From UBA12079 sp964608745 (GTDB taxonomy: Bacteria > Patescibacteriota > Minisyncoccia > Phycocordibacterales > UBA12079): a stretch of 35,077 nt of DNA. Positions 28,622 to 35,077 of the stretch are shown piece by piece (within the stretch, counting starts at the first letter, position 1; each line of letters starts with the position of its first letter). The stretch is taken from contig CAZSPC010000010.1 in the NCBI GenBank assembly GCA_964608745.1, positions 1 to 35,077 of the forward strand. Direction: 5' to 3'. The notes below the pieces were generated by a model. The model saw only the letters and a program-made list of their open reading frames with translations. It was not told the DNA's origin and did no database searches. The translations under genes were made by a program, and so were the position numbers.

Positions 28622-29362
28622 TTATTTATCTTTTTTCTTTTCGCTCTTTCCACCTTCTTGTTTCTTCGGCGCCATACTCCTACCCTCTTCATACGCATTC
28701 ACAATTTTTTCTACAAAAAATTGGATACTTAATTTTGAAGAATCATTCGCTGGAATTGGATATTTGATATCAGCAATATTACAATCTGAGTTTGCCAAAG
28801 CAATTACAGGAATACCTTTTTGTACGGCTTCTGATACTGCAATTTCTTCGTGCTTTGGGTCAATAACAAATATCGCTCCTGGCATACCTTTCAATGCAGT
28901 CAAACCTGAAAACTTTGTATCTAATTTTTCAATTTCTCTATCAATCAAAAGTCTCTCTTTCTTGGTATATTTTCCCAGTAACCCTTTTTCTTTGTCATCA
29001 CTTAATTTTTGAAATCGTGCTACTCTCTTGTTAATTTCTGTTGAATTGGTAATAGTTCCGCCAATCCACCGTCCTGCAACATATGGCATTCCAATAGCTT
29101 GCGCTCCTTTTTTAACCGCTTCTTTTGCTTCACCTTTTCCAGACACAAGCAAAATTTGTTTACCGTTTGAAGCTAAATCTTTTACAAAATCTTTTGCTTC
29201 TTCTAACGCTTCGGCTGTTTTTTCTAAATCAAAAATTTCAACTCTATTTTTAGAGCCGAAAATATATTTTTTAACAGATGGATGTCTCTTTGTTTTTGAG
29301 TATCCAAAATGAGCTCCTGCCTCAAACATTTGCTCAATAGTCTTGTTATCTTTTTTTGTCAT
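28622..29362 (-). CDS. rpsB: Ribosomal protein S2
   Basis: A small-subunit protein needed for S1 binding to the ribosome. 246 aa. Signatures: MFEAGAHFGYSKTKRHPSVK (11-30), VAGRWIGGTITNSTEI (about 95-110), and GAIFVIDPKHEEIAVSEA then GIPVIALANSDCN. The C-terminal tail is lysine-rich. A TATAAT-like box lies about 35 nt before the ATG on the minus strand (near 29390). No usable SD; AAGG is only 1 nt from the ATG. Confidence 0.96.
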   Translation of the reverse strand: MTKKDNKTIEQMFEAGAHFGYSKTKRHPSVKKYIFGSKNRVEIFDLEKTAEALEEAKDFVKDLASNGKQILLVSGKGEAKEAVKKGAQAIGMPYVAGRWIGGTITNSTEINKRVARFQKLSDDKEKGLLGKYTKKERLLIDREIEKLDTKFSGLTALKGMPGAIFVIDPKHEEIAVSEAVQKGIPVIALANSDCNIADIKYPIPANDSSKLSIQFFVEKIVNAYEEGRSMAPKKQEGGKSEKKKDK

Positions 29363-29536
29363 ACCTTAAAATCAATCCTGTAACAGAGAATAATTATATT
29401 TATTCCCTTGGACTGTATAAATTATTAATTAGCAAAACACCATTTATAAGACATTTATACCGAAGAATAGTAACAAACTTTTCAAATAAACGCAATTAAA
29501 AAAAATTAATTTTTGGCCATTGGTTTATAAAAAAGC

Positions 29537-29566
29537 TTTACAAAAATACTATTTTTAGACTATACT
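29537..29566 (+). promoter_or_regulatory. Promoter of the 183-aa ORFan
   Basis: TTTACA (29537-29542), 18-bp spacer, TATACT (29561-29566). Leader of about 58 nt with a strong SD. Confidence 0.6.
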
Positions 29567-29629
29567 ATTCATTAGAAAAAGTTAATTATACTAAAAACGA
29601 GTTCACTTTACAAAAACAAGGAGTTTTCA

Positions 29630-30181
29630 ATGGTTTCTACACAACAACTTTTCGATTTATTGCTTGAAAAAAGTATACACACAGACGGATACTTTTTTGA
29701 ATTAAATACCTTTTTGAAACGAAAAAACCTAACAAAACAACAAGTGTTAGTTTTACTTATTCATTCTATGAAAACTGATAACTACAATGATAAAAACCTA
29801 GCAAAGAAAAATCGTGTTTTCGCTATTCAAAACCAAGAAAGAAATATGCGGATGTTAACACAGATAATAGAAAATGAATTTGGAAATTTTACAGACGAAG
29901 AAGCTTATGATGTATACACAGCCACCAAAGATAAAACTAGCGGGGGTGGTGTAGCTATGACAGTTTATCACGAACATTTATTTTATCTTATCAGCATATC
30001 TCCCAATCTTAAAGTATTGAATAAACTATTGAGATTCTTAAAAGAAAAACGAAAAAAATACAATTATTATGATAGGAGACGAAGCAATGGCCCCTGCAAC
30101 GGAGCATATCTATATTACAACTGGGCGATAGATGAAATAAAAAGAAGAATAACAGTCTTAAACAAAAAGCTAAACTCATAG
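29630..30181 (+). CDS. Hypothetical 183-aa protein
   Basis: A soluble, basic protein of unknown function and the only clear plus-strand gene between 17.8 and 35 kb. Mostly helical (MVSTQQLFDLLLEKSIHTDG, LTKQQVLVLLIHSM, RNMRMLTQIIENEFGNFTDE). The C-terminal half is strongly basic (LRFLKEKRKKYNYYDRRRSN), so it could bind nucleic acid; that is inference. AAGGAG is 8 nt before ATG 29630. The stop TAG lies in the loop of its own terminator. It has its own promoter, SD and terminator, so it is a complete cassette between rpsB and prfA. Confidence 0.65.
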   Translation: MVSTQQLFDLLLEKSIHTDGYFFELNTFLKRKNLTKQQVLVLLIHSMKTDNYNDKNLAKKNRVFAIQNQERNMRMLTQIIENEFGNFTDEEAYDVYTATKDKTSGGGVAMTVYHEHLFYLISISPNLKVLNKLLRFLKEKRKKYNYYDRRRSNGPCNGAYLYYNWAIDEIKRRITVLNKKLNS

Positions 30182-30195
30182 GAGTTTAGCTTTTT
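30164..30195. terminator. Terminator overlapping the end of the 183-aa gene
   Basis: AAAAAGCTAAACTC (30164-30177), loop ATAG, GAGTTTAGCTTTTT (30182-30195). Bidirectional; also serves prfA, whose stop is 2 bases away. Confidence 0.9.
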
Positions 30196-30196
30196 A

Positions 30197-31135
30197 TTAT
30201 TCCTTAAATTCATCAACAACAACCGAAAGATCCCCACCCAAAATCTTATCTATATTAGACCAATTTTTTTTGATTCTATGATCAGTAATTCTATCTTGTG
30301 GGAAATTGTAAGTTCTAATTTTTTCTGACCTATCTCCTGTTCCGATAAGCTGACTTCTTTGCTCTGAATCTTTTGCCCTATCTTCCTCCTCCTTTTTTTG
30401 TTCCAGCTTTGCAACTAAAATACTCATTGCTTTCTCCCTATTTTTTTGTTGACTTCTTTCAGAGGTACACCGCACATCAATTCCGGTTGGTCGGTGAATA
30501 AGTCTTACAGCTGTTTCCACCTTGTTTACATTTTGACCTCCTGCTCCACCAGATCGAGAAGTTTCCATATCAATATCCGACTCTTCTACAACTAATTTTG
30601 ATTTTTTTCTAACCGGCAAAATAACCACAGAAACAGTTGATGTATGAACCCTGCCCATTTTTTCAGTAACCGGAACACGCTGAACTCTGTGTACTCCATT
30701 TTCTTGCCTCATATCTTTATAAACATCCAGTCCTTTAATTTCAAAGATTACTTCTTTATACCCACCAACAGTTCCGGCCGATTCACTTATTTTCCTAACA
30801 ATCCACCCTCTTTTTTCAGCATATCTTTCGTACATCAAAACTAACTGCTCTGCAAAAAGAGATGCCTCGTCCCCACCAGCACCAGCTCTTATTTCTAAAA
30901 TAATTTCGTTAGGAAATTTTTCTTCTAAGTCCTCTGCTTTTACAATATCTTCCATTTGAGTCATTATTGCTTCCTTTTGAATTTGTAAATTTTTTAGTTC
31001 CTCCTCCACTAATTCTTTCATCGAAGCATCAGAATTAAGCATCTCTTCGATACTTTTTTCTTCTTTTTCTAACTTTTCATATTCACTCGCTAGAAATTGA
31101 GTTTTTTGGTTTTCCTTGAATTTTGTTAAATCCAT
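30197..31135 (-). CDS. prfA: Peptide chain release factor 1
   Basis: Recognises UAA and UAG and releases the finished peptide. GGQ at residues 199-201 (SRSGGAGGQNVNK) is the catalytic loop. The stop-recognition tripeptide is PVT (155-157) in VQRVPVTE, the RF1-type PxT rather than the SPF of RF2. 312 aa, shorter than about 360, because the N-terminal domain is reduced. TATACT lies 7 nt before the ATG (31143-31148), no SD, so a leaderless mRNA is likely. That box belongs to an AGTAT-word repeat. Confidence 0.95.
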   Translation of the reverse strand: MDLTKFKENQKTQFLASEYEKLEKEEKSIEEMLNSDASMKELVEEELKNLQIQKEAIMTQMEDIVKAEDLEEKFPNEIILEIRAGAGGDEASLFAEQLVLMYERYAEKRGWIVRKISESAGTVGGYKEVIFEIKGLDVYKDMRQENGVHRVQRVPVTEKMGRVHTSTVSVVILPVRKKSKLVVEESDIDMETSRSGGAGGQNVNKVETAVRLIHRPTGIDVRCTSERSQQKNREKAMSILVAKLEQKKEEEDRAKDSEQRSQLIGTGDRSEKIRTYNFPQDRITDHRIKKNWSNIDKILGGDLSVVVDEFKE

Positions 31136-31140
31136 AAAGA

Positions 31141-31256
31141 CAAGTATACTGTATTTGGTATTCAGTATCCAGTATATTTAAAAAAACAAATGGCTATAAT
31201 GCGTAGCCATTTGTTTTCTATTAGTTTTCACTTAATACTTGTACCTTACTACTTAT
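31141..31256. repeat. Junction element, AGTATTCAGTATCC word class
   Basis: AGTATACTGTATTTGGTATT-like words (31144-31177), hairpin AAACAAATGGCTA (31183-31195) with TAGCCATTTGTTT (31202-31214), then related words ending ACTTATCAC. Same vocabulary as 25083-25164. Confidence 0.75.
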
Positions 31257-31260
31257 CACT

Positions 31261-31345
31261 AGCCAAAAAATCGAAATAAACAAAAAAATCAAACGCCCCA
31301 CATAGTGGGGCGTTTGATTTTTTTGTTTATTTCGATTTTTTGGCT
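31261..31345. terminator. Perfect 41-bp hairpin covering the rpmE end
   Basis: 31261-31301 is the exact complement of 31305-31345, loop ATA. The centre is CGCCCCAC/GTGGGGCG with T7 next to it. The outer 19 bp include the last four codons and stop of rpmE. Confidence 0.92.
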
Positions 31346-31539
31346 GCTGCCATTCGTTTTTTAAACTTATCTACTCGTCCAGCAGTATCTAGAACCTTTT
31401 CATTTCCAGTATAAAAAGGATGGCAAGCAGAACAAATTTCTACCTCAACTTCTTTTTGGGTAGTTCCTAGTTTAAATTTATTTCCACAAGCACATTTTAC
31501 TTCCGCTTGGTTATATTCTGGGTGTATATCTTTTTTCAT
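31327..31539 (-). CDS. rpmE: Ribosomal protein L31
   Basis: A large-subunit protein forming an inter-subunit bridge. From ATG 31539 it is 70 aa: MKKDIHPEYNQAEVKCACGNK, then the zinc-type cysteines (C16, C18, and CSAC at 37-40) and HPFYTGNEKVLDTAGRVDKF. The frame extends upstream to 31578, but the family starts at MKKDIHP. No SD. The last codons are part of a 41-bp perfect palindrome. The cysteines indicate the zinc-binding C+ form. Confidence 0.95.
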   Translation of the reverse strand: MKKDIHPEYNQAEVKCACGNKFKLGTTQKEVEVEICSACHPFYTGNEKVLDTAGRVDKFKKRMAAAKKSK

Positions 31540-31624
31540 ATTGTGCAATACTCTATCACAAAGATATTGGTTAGGCAATAAAAATAAAATTTACATCTGA
31601 AACACATACCTAAAACATTATTAT

Positions 31625-31810
31625 TTATGCACATTTACCCTTGGTCGTATTAAGAGGTAGTTTATAATATTTACTAACAACAGCCCTTTGCTCTTTATTA
31701 GCAGATCTAACTGCTTCTTTTACAATTTTTTTCTTTTCGCGAGAAGAAGAATCTTTTATGATTTTGTAAAAACCTTTCTCTTTTGGTTTTTTTTGGAATA
31801 ATTTAAACAT
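31625..31810 (-). CDS. Small basic 61-aa protein next to the zeta-like kinase
   Basis: MFKLFQKKPKEKGFYKIIKD, then SSSREKKKIVKEAVRSANKE and QRAVVSKYYKLPLN. A basic, helical protein with no membrane segment. Its ATG lies 20 bases after the stop of the zeta-toxin-like gene on the same strand. It could be the partner (antitoxin) of that kinase, although classical epsilon antitoxins are encoded upstream and look different. No SD. Confidence 0.55.
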   Translation of the reverse strand: MFKLFQKKPKEKGFYKIIKDSSSREKKKIVKEAVRSANKEQRAVVSKYYKLPLNTTKGKCA

Positions 31811-31830
31811 AATTTTTTAAGTTATCACTT

Positions 31831-32526
31831 TTATTTTATTATAACCTCCAACTCTTTTCTTGTATAGTTTTTTTCTAGATAAGATGTTACATTATTAACA
31901 TTCAACTCTAATTTGTCAAGCTTATGATTAAAATCTTTTGTAATTAAATTTAGAATGACAGAGCTACCAAATTCTTGTTTGATTTTTTCAACATTCTCTT
32001 GAGCTAATAAAAAAGAATCTATGAAAAAATCTCTTGGTATAAATCTTTTCTCCACAACTCCTCTTTTTTTAGTAAAATCCCACGATGTCACCGGATCTTG
32101 AAATAAATAATATATTTCAACAAACCTATTCTTCTTTAAAGATCTTTTTATATTTTCTTTCGATTTTTCCAAATTAGAAAATGTTCCATCTAATATTAAG
32201 TTTTGTTGTTTAGTTAAACAATAATCATATAATTTTTCAACTCCTATATAACTAGCAACACTAACCTCATCTGAATTTGCTCCTGTATATTGAGGTAACC
32301 ACCTCTTGATTTCATCTGCATCTATTCTAACTATTTTTTTATTATACTTTTTATCAAAAATCTTAATCAAAGCCCTTGACATTTCTGTCTTTCCTGCACC
32401 TGCAGATCCTGCCATAAAAATAGAAATAGGAAAAGAATCCTTAGGAAAACTATCAATAGAAGCAAAATCTTTTATCAGTTTTTTCTTATTACTTTTTACA
32501 TAATTGATTGCTTGTATTTCTATCAT
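31831..32526 (-). CDS. Zeta-toxin-family P-loop kinase
   Basis: A 231-aa protein. Walker A is AGSAGAGKTEMS (39-50). RIDADEIKRWLPQY (67-80) matches the zeta/PezT substrate-binding Asp segment, and LILDGTFSN (110-118) is the typical third motif. KKRGVVEKRFIPRDFFIDSF carries Arg residues for phosphate binding. Zeta toxins phosphorylate UDP-N-acetylglucosamine and block cell-wall synthesis; chromosomal relatives can have other substrates. The small basic gene 20 bases downstream is the only candidate antitoxin. No SD. Without tests it could be a house kinase rather than a toxin. Confidence 0.8.
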   Translation of the reverse strand: MIEIQAINYVKSNKKKLIKDFASIDSFPKDSFPISIFMAGSAGAGKTEMSRALIKIFDKKYNKKIVRIDADEIKRWLPQYTGANSDEVSVASYIGVEKLYDYCLTKQQNLILDGTFSNLEKSKENIKRSLKKNRFVEIYYLFQDPVTSWDFTKKRGVVEKRFIPRDFFIDSFLLAQENVEKIKQEFGSSVILNLITKDFNHKLDKLELNVNNVTSYLEKNYTRKELEVIIK

Positions 32527-32578
32527 AATTATTACGAAAAATTAAAATAATTCTATATTCCAACAAGCTAAAACTTTC

Positions 32579-32682
32579 AAAATTGAGTGCAGTTCGAGGA
32601 AGTTTGGCGAAAATTGTTTGAGCCGTATAAACATACGGTGAAAATAATTTTTGCCAAACTGACGAAGAAATGTGCCAATTTG
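32579..32682. repeat. Multi-arm hairpin after the lytic transglycosylase gene
   Basis: AGTTTGGC (32601-32608) pairs with GCCAAACT (32653-32660), the inner AAAATT arm with AATTTT, and the tip is CCGTAT-aaac-ATACGG (32623-32638). The outer AAATTGAGTGCA pairs loosely with TGTGCCAATTT. Confidence 0.7.
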
Positions 32683-32688
32683 GGAAGT

Positions 32689-34092
32689 TTAAAGATCTAG
32701 GGTATTTATGTCTTTCTGGAATTGCACAGCCCGTTGTGCCACCTTATATCCATAACTCCATTTTGAATTCATATGTTTTGCTAACCGGGAACCACTCGAT
32801 CCAAGTCCTGAATAGTATTTAGCAGCCGAACAAGACCAGATCTCAAATTGATTATCAAAACCATTTGGTCCTGCACAACGATACCGAGCATCACTCAAAT
32901 ACAAAGCTGTTCCAACGAAAGCATCAAGATTAGTAAATGGTGACGGCACACTAACACCTAATACTTTTGATACTCTTTTTTTATAACCCAACTGATTTTC
33001 AACATCCCACCAAGTTCTCGGCATAAACTGTGACGGCCCCATCGCTCCACCATAAGCCCCGTCAGCATAGATAGGACAAGAAACAGGTGTGGTATTAGGA
33101 TTCATTCCCAACTCCTCCATAATCGCTAAAAATGATGGTTTTTGCGAATTAGACATAACTGTACCAGCAGAATTTCTCGCTGATTGATTATAAGTACAGC
33201 GACCTAAATTGGAACCAATTACACCATCAATAGCTGATTCTTGAGTCAGCACCGCCAAAACTAAAGCTGCTTCAACTCCAATCTGATCTTCATAAGGCTG
33301 GACTAATTGTAAAGCTTCATAAAAAGTCAATTCTGTTCCACCAACAGTCCTAAAAATTCTATTGCGAATTTCATTTTTTATTCTTTCTTTTTCAGCAATT
33401 GTTTTTTTGTATTCAGCCTCTTGTTCCCTATTTAAACTCAACAATTGTTGACTTTGTTGTTTATACCCTTCTGTTTGTTTTTTTTCTTTTTCTTTGGTGA
33501 GTTTTAATGCTCTTTCTTTTTGCTCTTGTTCTTCCAGCAACTCTTGAGCAGTTTGGGTTTCAGCTTTTACCTGCCGAATTGCTACCAAATTGTTTTGTAA
33601 TTCACTTTCCAGGGTTCCAAAATCATCAAAGTCAATAAAAAATTCAGAAAGGCTATCTTGAGACAATACGGCTTCTAAAACAGAAAAAGAGTCAAGTTCG
33701 TTCGTTCTTTTCACCAAACCGATGAGTGATTTATTTATTCTTTCTGTTTTGGCATTTAACTCACTGACAGTCTCTTTTTTGTCAAAAATATCGTCTTTTA
33801 ATTTGTATATCTTGATTTCTTTAGCCCTAATATCTGCTTGAGTTTTTGATATTTTTGAATCCAAGATTTGAATATCCCTTTCAATAGTAACTGATTCTTT
33901 TTGTTTTGCATTCAACAAAGCTTCTTGTTCAGCAATTTCTGCCTCACATTTTTTTAGAGCAAGTTCTAATTCCGCATCAGATTTACCCTCCAAATCAATA
34001 GAACAATCAACTTCCGAGTACACAGAAAAAGGCACAACAAGTAATAATGTTACCGTCGTTAGAAACAGAAAATTTTGAAGTTTATTTAACAT
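32689..34092 (-). CDS. Secreted coiled-coil lytic transglycosylase
   Basis: From ATG 34092: 467 aa. A signal peptide (MLNKLQNFLFLTTVTLLLVV) is followed by a mature part from about residue 26. A long coiled coil spans about 30-245, of the CwlO/PcsB/EnvC type (SKISKTQADIRAKEIKIYKL). The C-terminal lysozyme-like domain includes VLAVLTQESAIDG with the likely catalytic Glu, GGAMGPSQFMPRTWW and SAAKYYSG, the MltB/SLT pattern. It should cleave peptidoglycan outside the membrane. The frame opens at 34110, but TATAAT ends 6 nt before ATG 34092, so the leaderless start is preferred. The coiled coil may dock to a membrane regulator such as FtsEX. Confidence 0.9.
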   Translation of the reverse strand: MLNKLQNFLFLTTVTLLLVVPFSVYSEVDCSIDLEGKSDAELELALKKCEAEIAEQEALLNAKQKESVTIERDIQILDSKISKTQADIRAKEIKIYKLKDDIFDKKETVSELNAKTERINKSLIGLVKRTNELDSFSVLEAVLSQDSLSEFFIDFDDFGTLESELQNNLVAIRQVKAETQTAQELLEEQEQKERALKLTKEKEKKQTEGYKQQSQQLLSLNREQEAEYKKTIAEKERIKNEIRNRIFRTVGGTELTFYEALQLVQPYEDQIGVEAALVLAVLTQESAIDGVIGSNLGRCTYNQSARNSAGTVMSNSQKPSFLAIMEELGMNPNTTPVSCPIYADGAYGGAMGPSQFMPRTWWDVENQLGYKKRVSKVLGVSVPSPFTNLDAFVGTALYLSDARYRCAGPNGFDNQFEIWSCSAAKYYSGLGSSGSRLAKHMNSKWSYGYKVAQRAVQFQKDINTLDL

Positions 34093-34098
34093 ATATAC

Positions 34099-34104
34099 AT
34101 TATA
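34099..34104 (-). promoter_or_regulatory. -10 box for leaderless start of the transglycosylase gene
   Basis: TATAAT with 6 nt to the ATG. AAAATCA words lie upstream and no good -35 is seen. Confidence 0.5.
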
Positions 34105-34153
34105 TATCAAAAATCAAAATGCAAAAATCAAAATGACAGAGAAAAACTCAAAA

Positions 34154-34190
34154 AGAAAAAGAATTTTGCCTTTGGCAAAATTCTTTTTCT
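34154..34190. terminator. Hairpin after rplY, A/T stem with GC tip
   Basis: AGAAAAAGAATTTTGCC (34154-34170), loop TTT, GGCAAAATTCTTTTTCT (34174-34190): a perfect 17-bp stem. Confidence 0.8.
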
Positions 34191-34209
34191 TGTAACTCAT
34201 TTTTCTATT

Positions 34210-34881
34210 TTATTCTTCTTTCTGCGTCTGTTCTGCATCGTTCGGTGTTTGTTCTGCATCAGCATCTTCTTTCTTACCTTTTTGTTCAATTTCAATATCT
34301 TCAATACTTGCTGGCTCTACTTCTTCTTCTGGTTCTTCCTTAGCTTCGGTTACAGATATGATCATTTCGTTTTCATCATCAAGAACAGTAACTCCTTCTG
34401 GAAGTTTCAGGTCTTTTGTAGCAATTTGACTATTTAATTCTTCAAGAGATGAGATATCAACTTCAATTTGTGAGGGCAGATTTCTTGGCAAAACCTCAAT
34501 TTTTAATTCATGCATAACTTTGGTCAACACACCCCCAAGGTTTTTGACAGCGGGTGATTCCCCAACGAATTCCAAAGCAACTGTTGCTTCCATAAGCTTT
34601 CCTCTTTCGATTACATAAAAATCAATATGACGAACCTGACTAGTAACAGGATGAATGTCGATATCTTTGATAATAGCCTCTTTCATTTCACCAACCCCTT
34701 CCAATTCAATTAGGGCTGATGTTCCAGCTTCTTTCCAAACTTTTTTAAATTCACTATATGAAAGAGTTATTGGAGTAGATTCAACACCCTTACCATAAAA
34801 AACAGCAGGAATCATGTCCTCCCCTCTTATTTTATCCAGATCAACTTTTTCATCTCTTTTTTGTATATTTAGTTTAAACAT
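34210..34881 (-). CDS. rplY: Ribosomal protein L25 (CTC type)
   Basis: A 5S rRNA-binding protein of the large subunit. From ATG 34881: 223 aa, starting MFKLNIQKRDEKVDLDKIRG. The N-terminal L25 domain ends near residue 90 (HPVTSQVRHIDFYVIERGK). The C-terminal TL5/CTC domain follows (EFVGESPAVKNLGGVL, IEVLPRNLPSQIEVDISSLE, DLKLPEGVTVL). The acidic, low-complexity tail (EAKEEPEEEVEPASIEDIEI) is common in CTC proteins. The frame extends to 34929, but the family begins at 34881. TATAAT lies 9 nt before the ATG (34891-34896); no SD. Confidence 0.94.
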   Translation of the reverse strand: MFKLNIQKRDEKVDLDKIRGEDMIPAVFYGKGVESTPITLSYSEFKKVWKEAGTSALIELEGVGEMKEAIIKDIDIHPVTSQVRHIDFYVIERGKLMEATVALEFVGESPAVKNLGGVLTKVMHELKIEVLPRNLPSQIEVDISSLEELNSQIATKDLKLPEGVTVLDDENEMIISVTEAKEEPEEEVEPASIEDIEIEQKGKKEDADAEQTPNDAEQTQKEE

Positions 34882-34958
34882 ATGATGAGTATTATATATA
34901 TTTGTTATTAAAATGCAAACAAAAAACACAAAAACGGTGTTTTTAATATCTTTTATTA

Positions 34959-35021
34959 AATTTTTAATTTATAAATGAATTAATCATTTTTTAAAAATTC
35001 ATAAATTATAAATTAAAAATT
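34959..35021. repeat. A/T inverted repeat upstream of rplY
   Basis: AATTTTTAATTTATAAATG (34959-34977 on) pairs with CATAAATTATAAATTAAAAA (about 35000-35019), with a small bulge. Beyond it, to 35077, I see no gene I can support. Confidence 0.65.
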
Positions 35022-35077
35022 CTGACTTAATAGACAATTCTGGCTCCTGAAAACTCGCTTTCATATTCTTGTTAAGC

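Noticed and set aside
35022..35077. Possible C-terminal coding piece at the right edge (minus strand, ending GARIVY)
   Set aside because: An in-frame TAA occurs at the very edge, leaving only about 14 codons; not supportable.

Overview
The window is an AT-rich, gene-dense bacterial segment. Its core genes look like those of a Candidate Phyla Radiation (Patescibacteria) bacterium, probably of the Parcubacteria group. The reasons are shortened translation proteins (312-aa RF1, 194-aa EF-Ts, four-domain S1), CPR-style membrane proteins of unknown function, many tiny ORFan genes, and housekeeping genes without Shine-Dalgarno (SD) sites. The class-level placement is an inference; no rRNA gene is present. 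Two 100-N scaffold gaps (17371-17470 and 27089-27188) both fall in tRNA loci.

Layout. 1-3207: end of a membrane protein, an ORFan, rpsA with a structured leader, two paralogous two-helix membrane ORFans (the second frameshifted) and a coiled-coil protein. 3277-8183 (minus): a phosphoribosyltransferase, pth, mltG, a CPR membrane protein, and a sigma-region-4/HTH regulator. 8422-16600 (minus): lepA, rseP, a HEPN-like two-gene unit, frr, an ATP-cone nuclease and mnmA, with small ORFan cassettes between. 16680-17700 (plus): the tRNA-Tyr locus with tRNA-like stubs. 17788-26519 (minus): clpB, a degenerate trypsin-fold protein, zinc-ribbon and membrane ORFans, ddl, trmD, and a KH protein. 26737-27312 (plus): the tRNA-Thr locus. 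27324-34881 (minus, except 29630-30181): tsf, rpsB, prfA, rpmE, a zeta-toxin-like kinase with a small partner, a coiled-coil lytic transglycosylase and rplY.

The genes mostly serve translation (S1, S2, EF-Ts, RF1, RRF, LepA, L31, L25, Pth, TrmD, MnmA, two tRNAs) and the cell envelope (MltG, Ddl, lytic transglycosylase, RseP), plus ClpB. No CRISPR array, transposase or prophage was seen.

The most unusual layer is non-coding. (1) Gene junctions carry long hairpins made of a perfect A/T stem with a GC tip, flanked by degenerate repeated words. Several word vocabularies recur, and one such element sits in frame inside mnmA. (2) Perfect 30-41 bp palindromes cover the 3' ends of rpmE, the KH gene and tRNA-Thr, reaching into the gene. 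(3) Both tRNA loci contain a truncated tRNA 5' part joined to a hairpin and a GAGCGAAGCGAG-type motif. (4) Start signals split into two classes: small ORFans have strong SD sites, while core genes have none and often carry a -10 box about 7 nt before the ATG, as expected for leaderless mRNAs.
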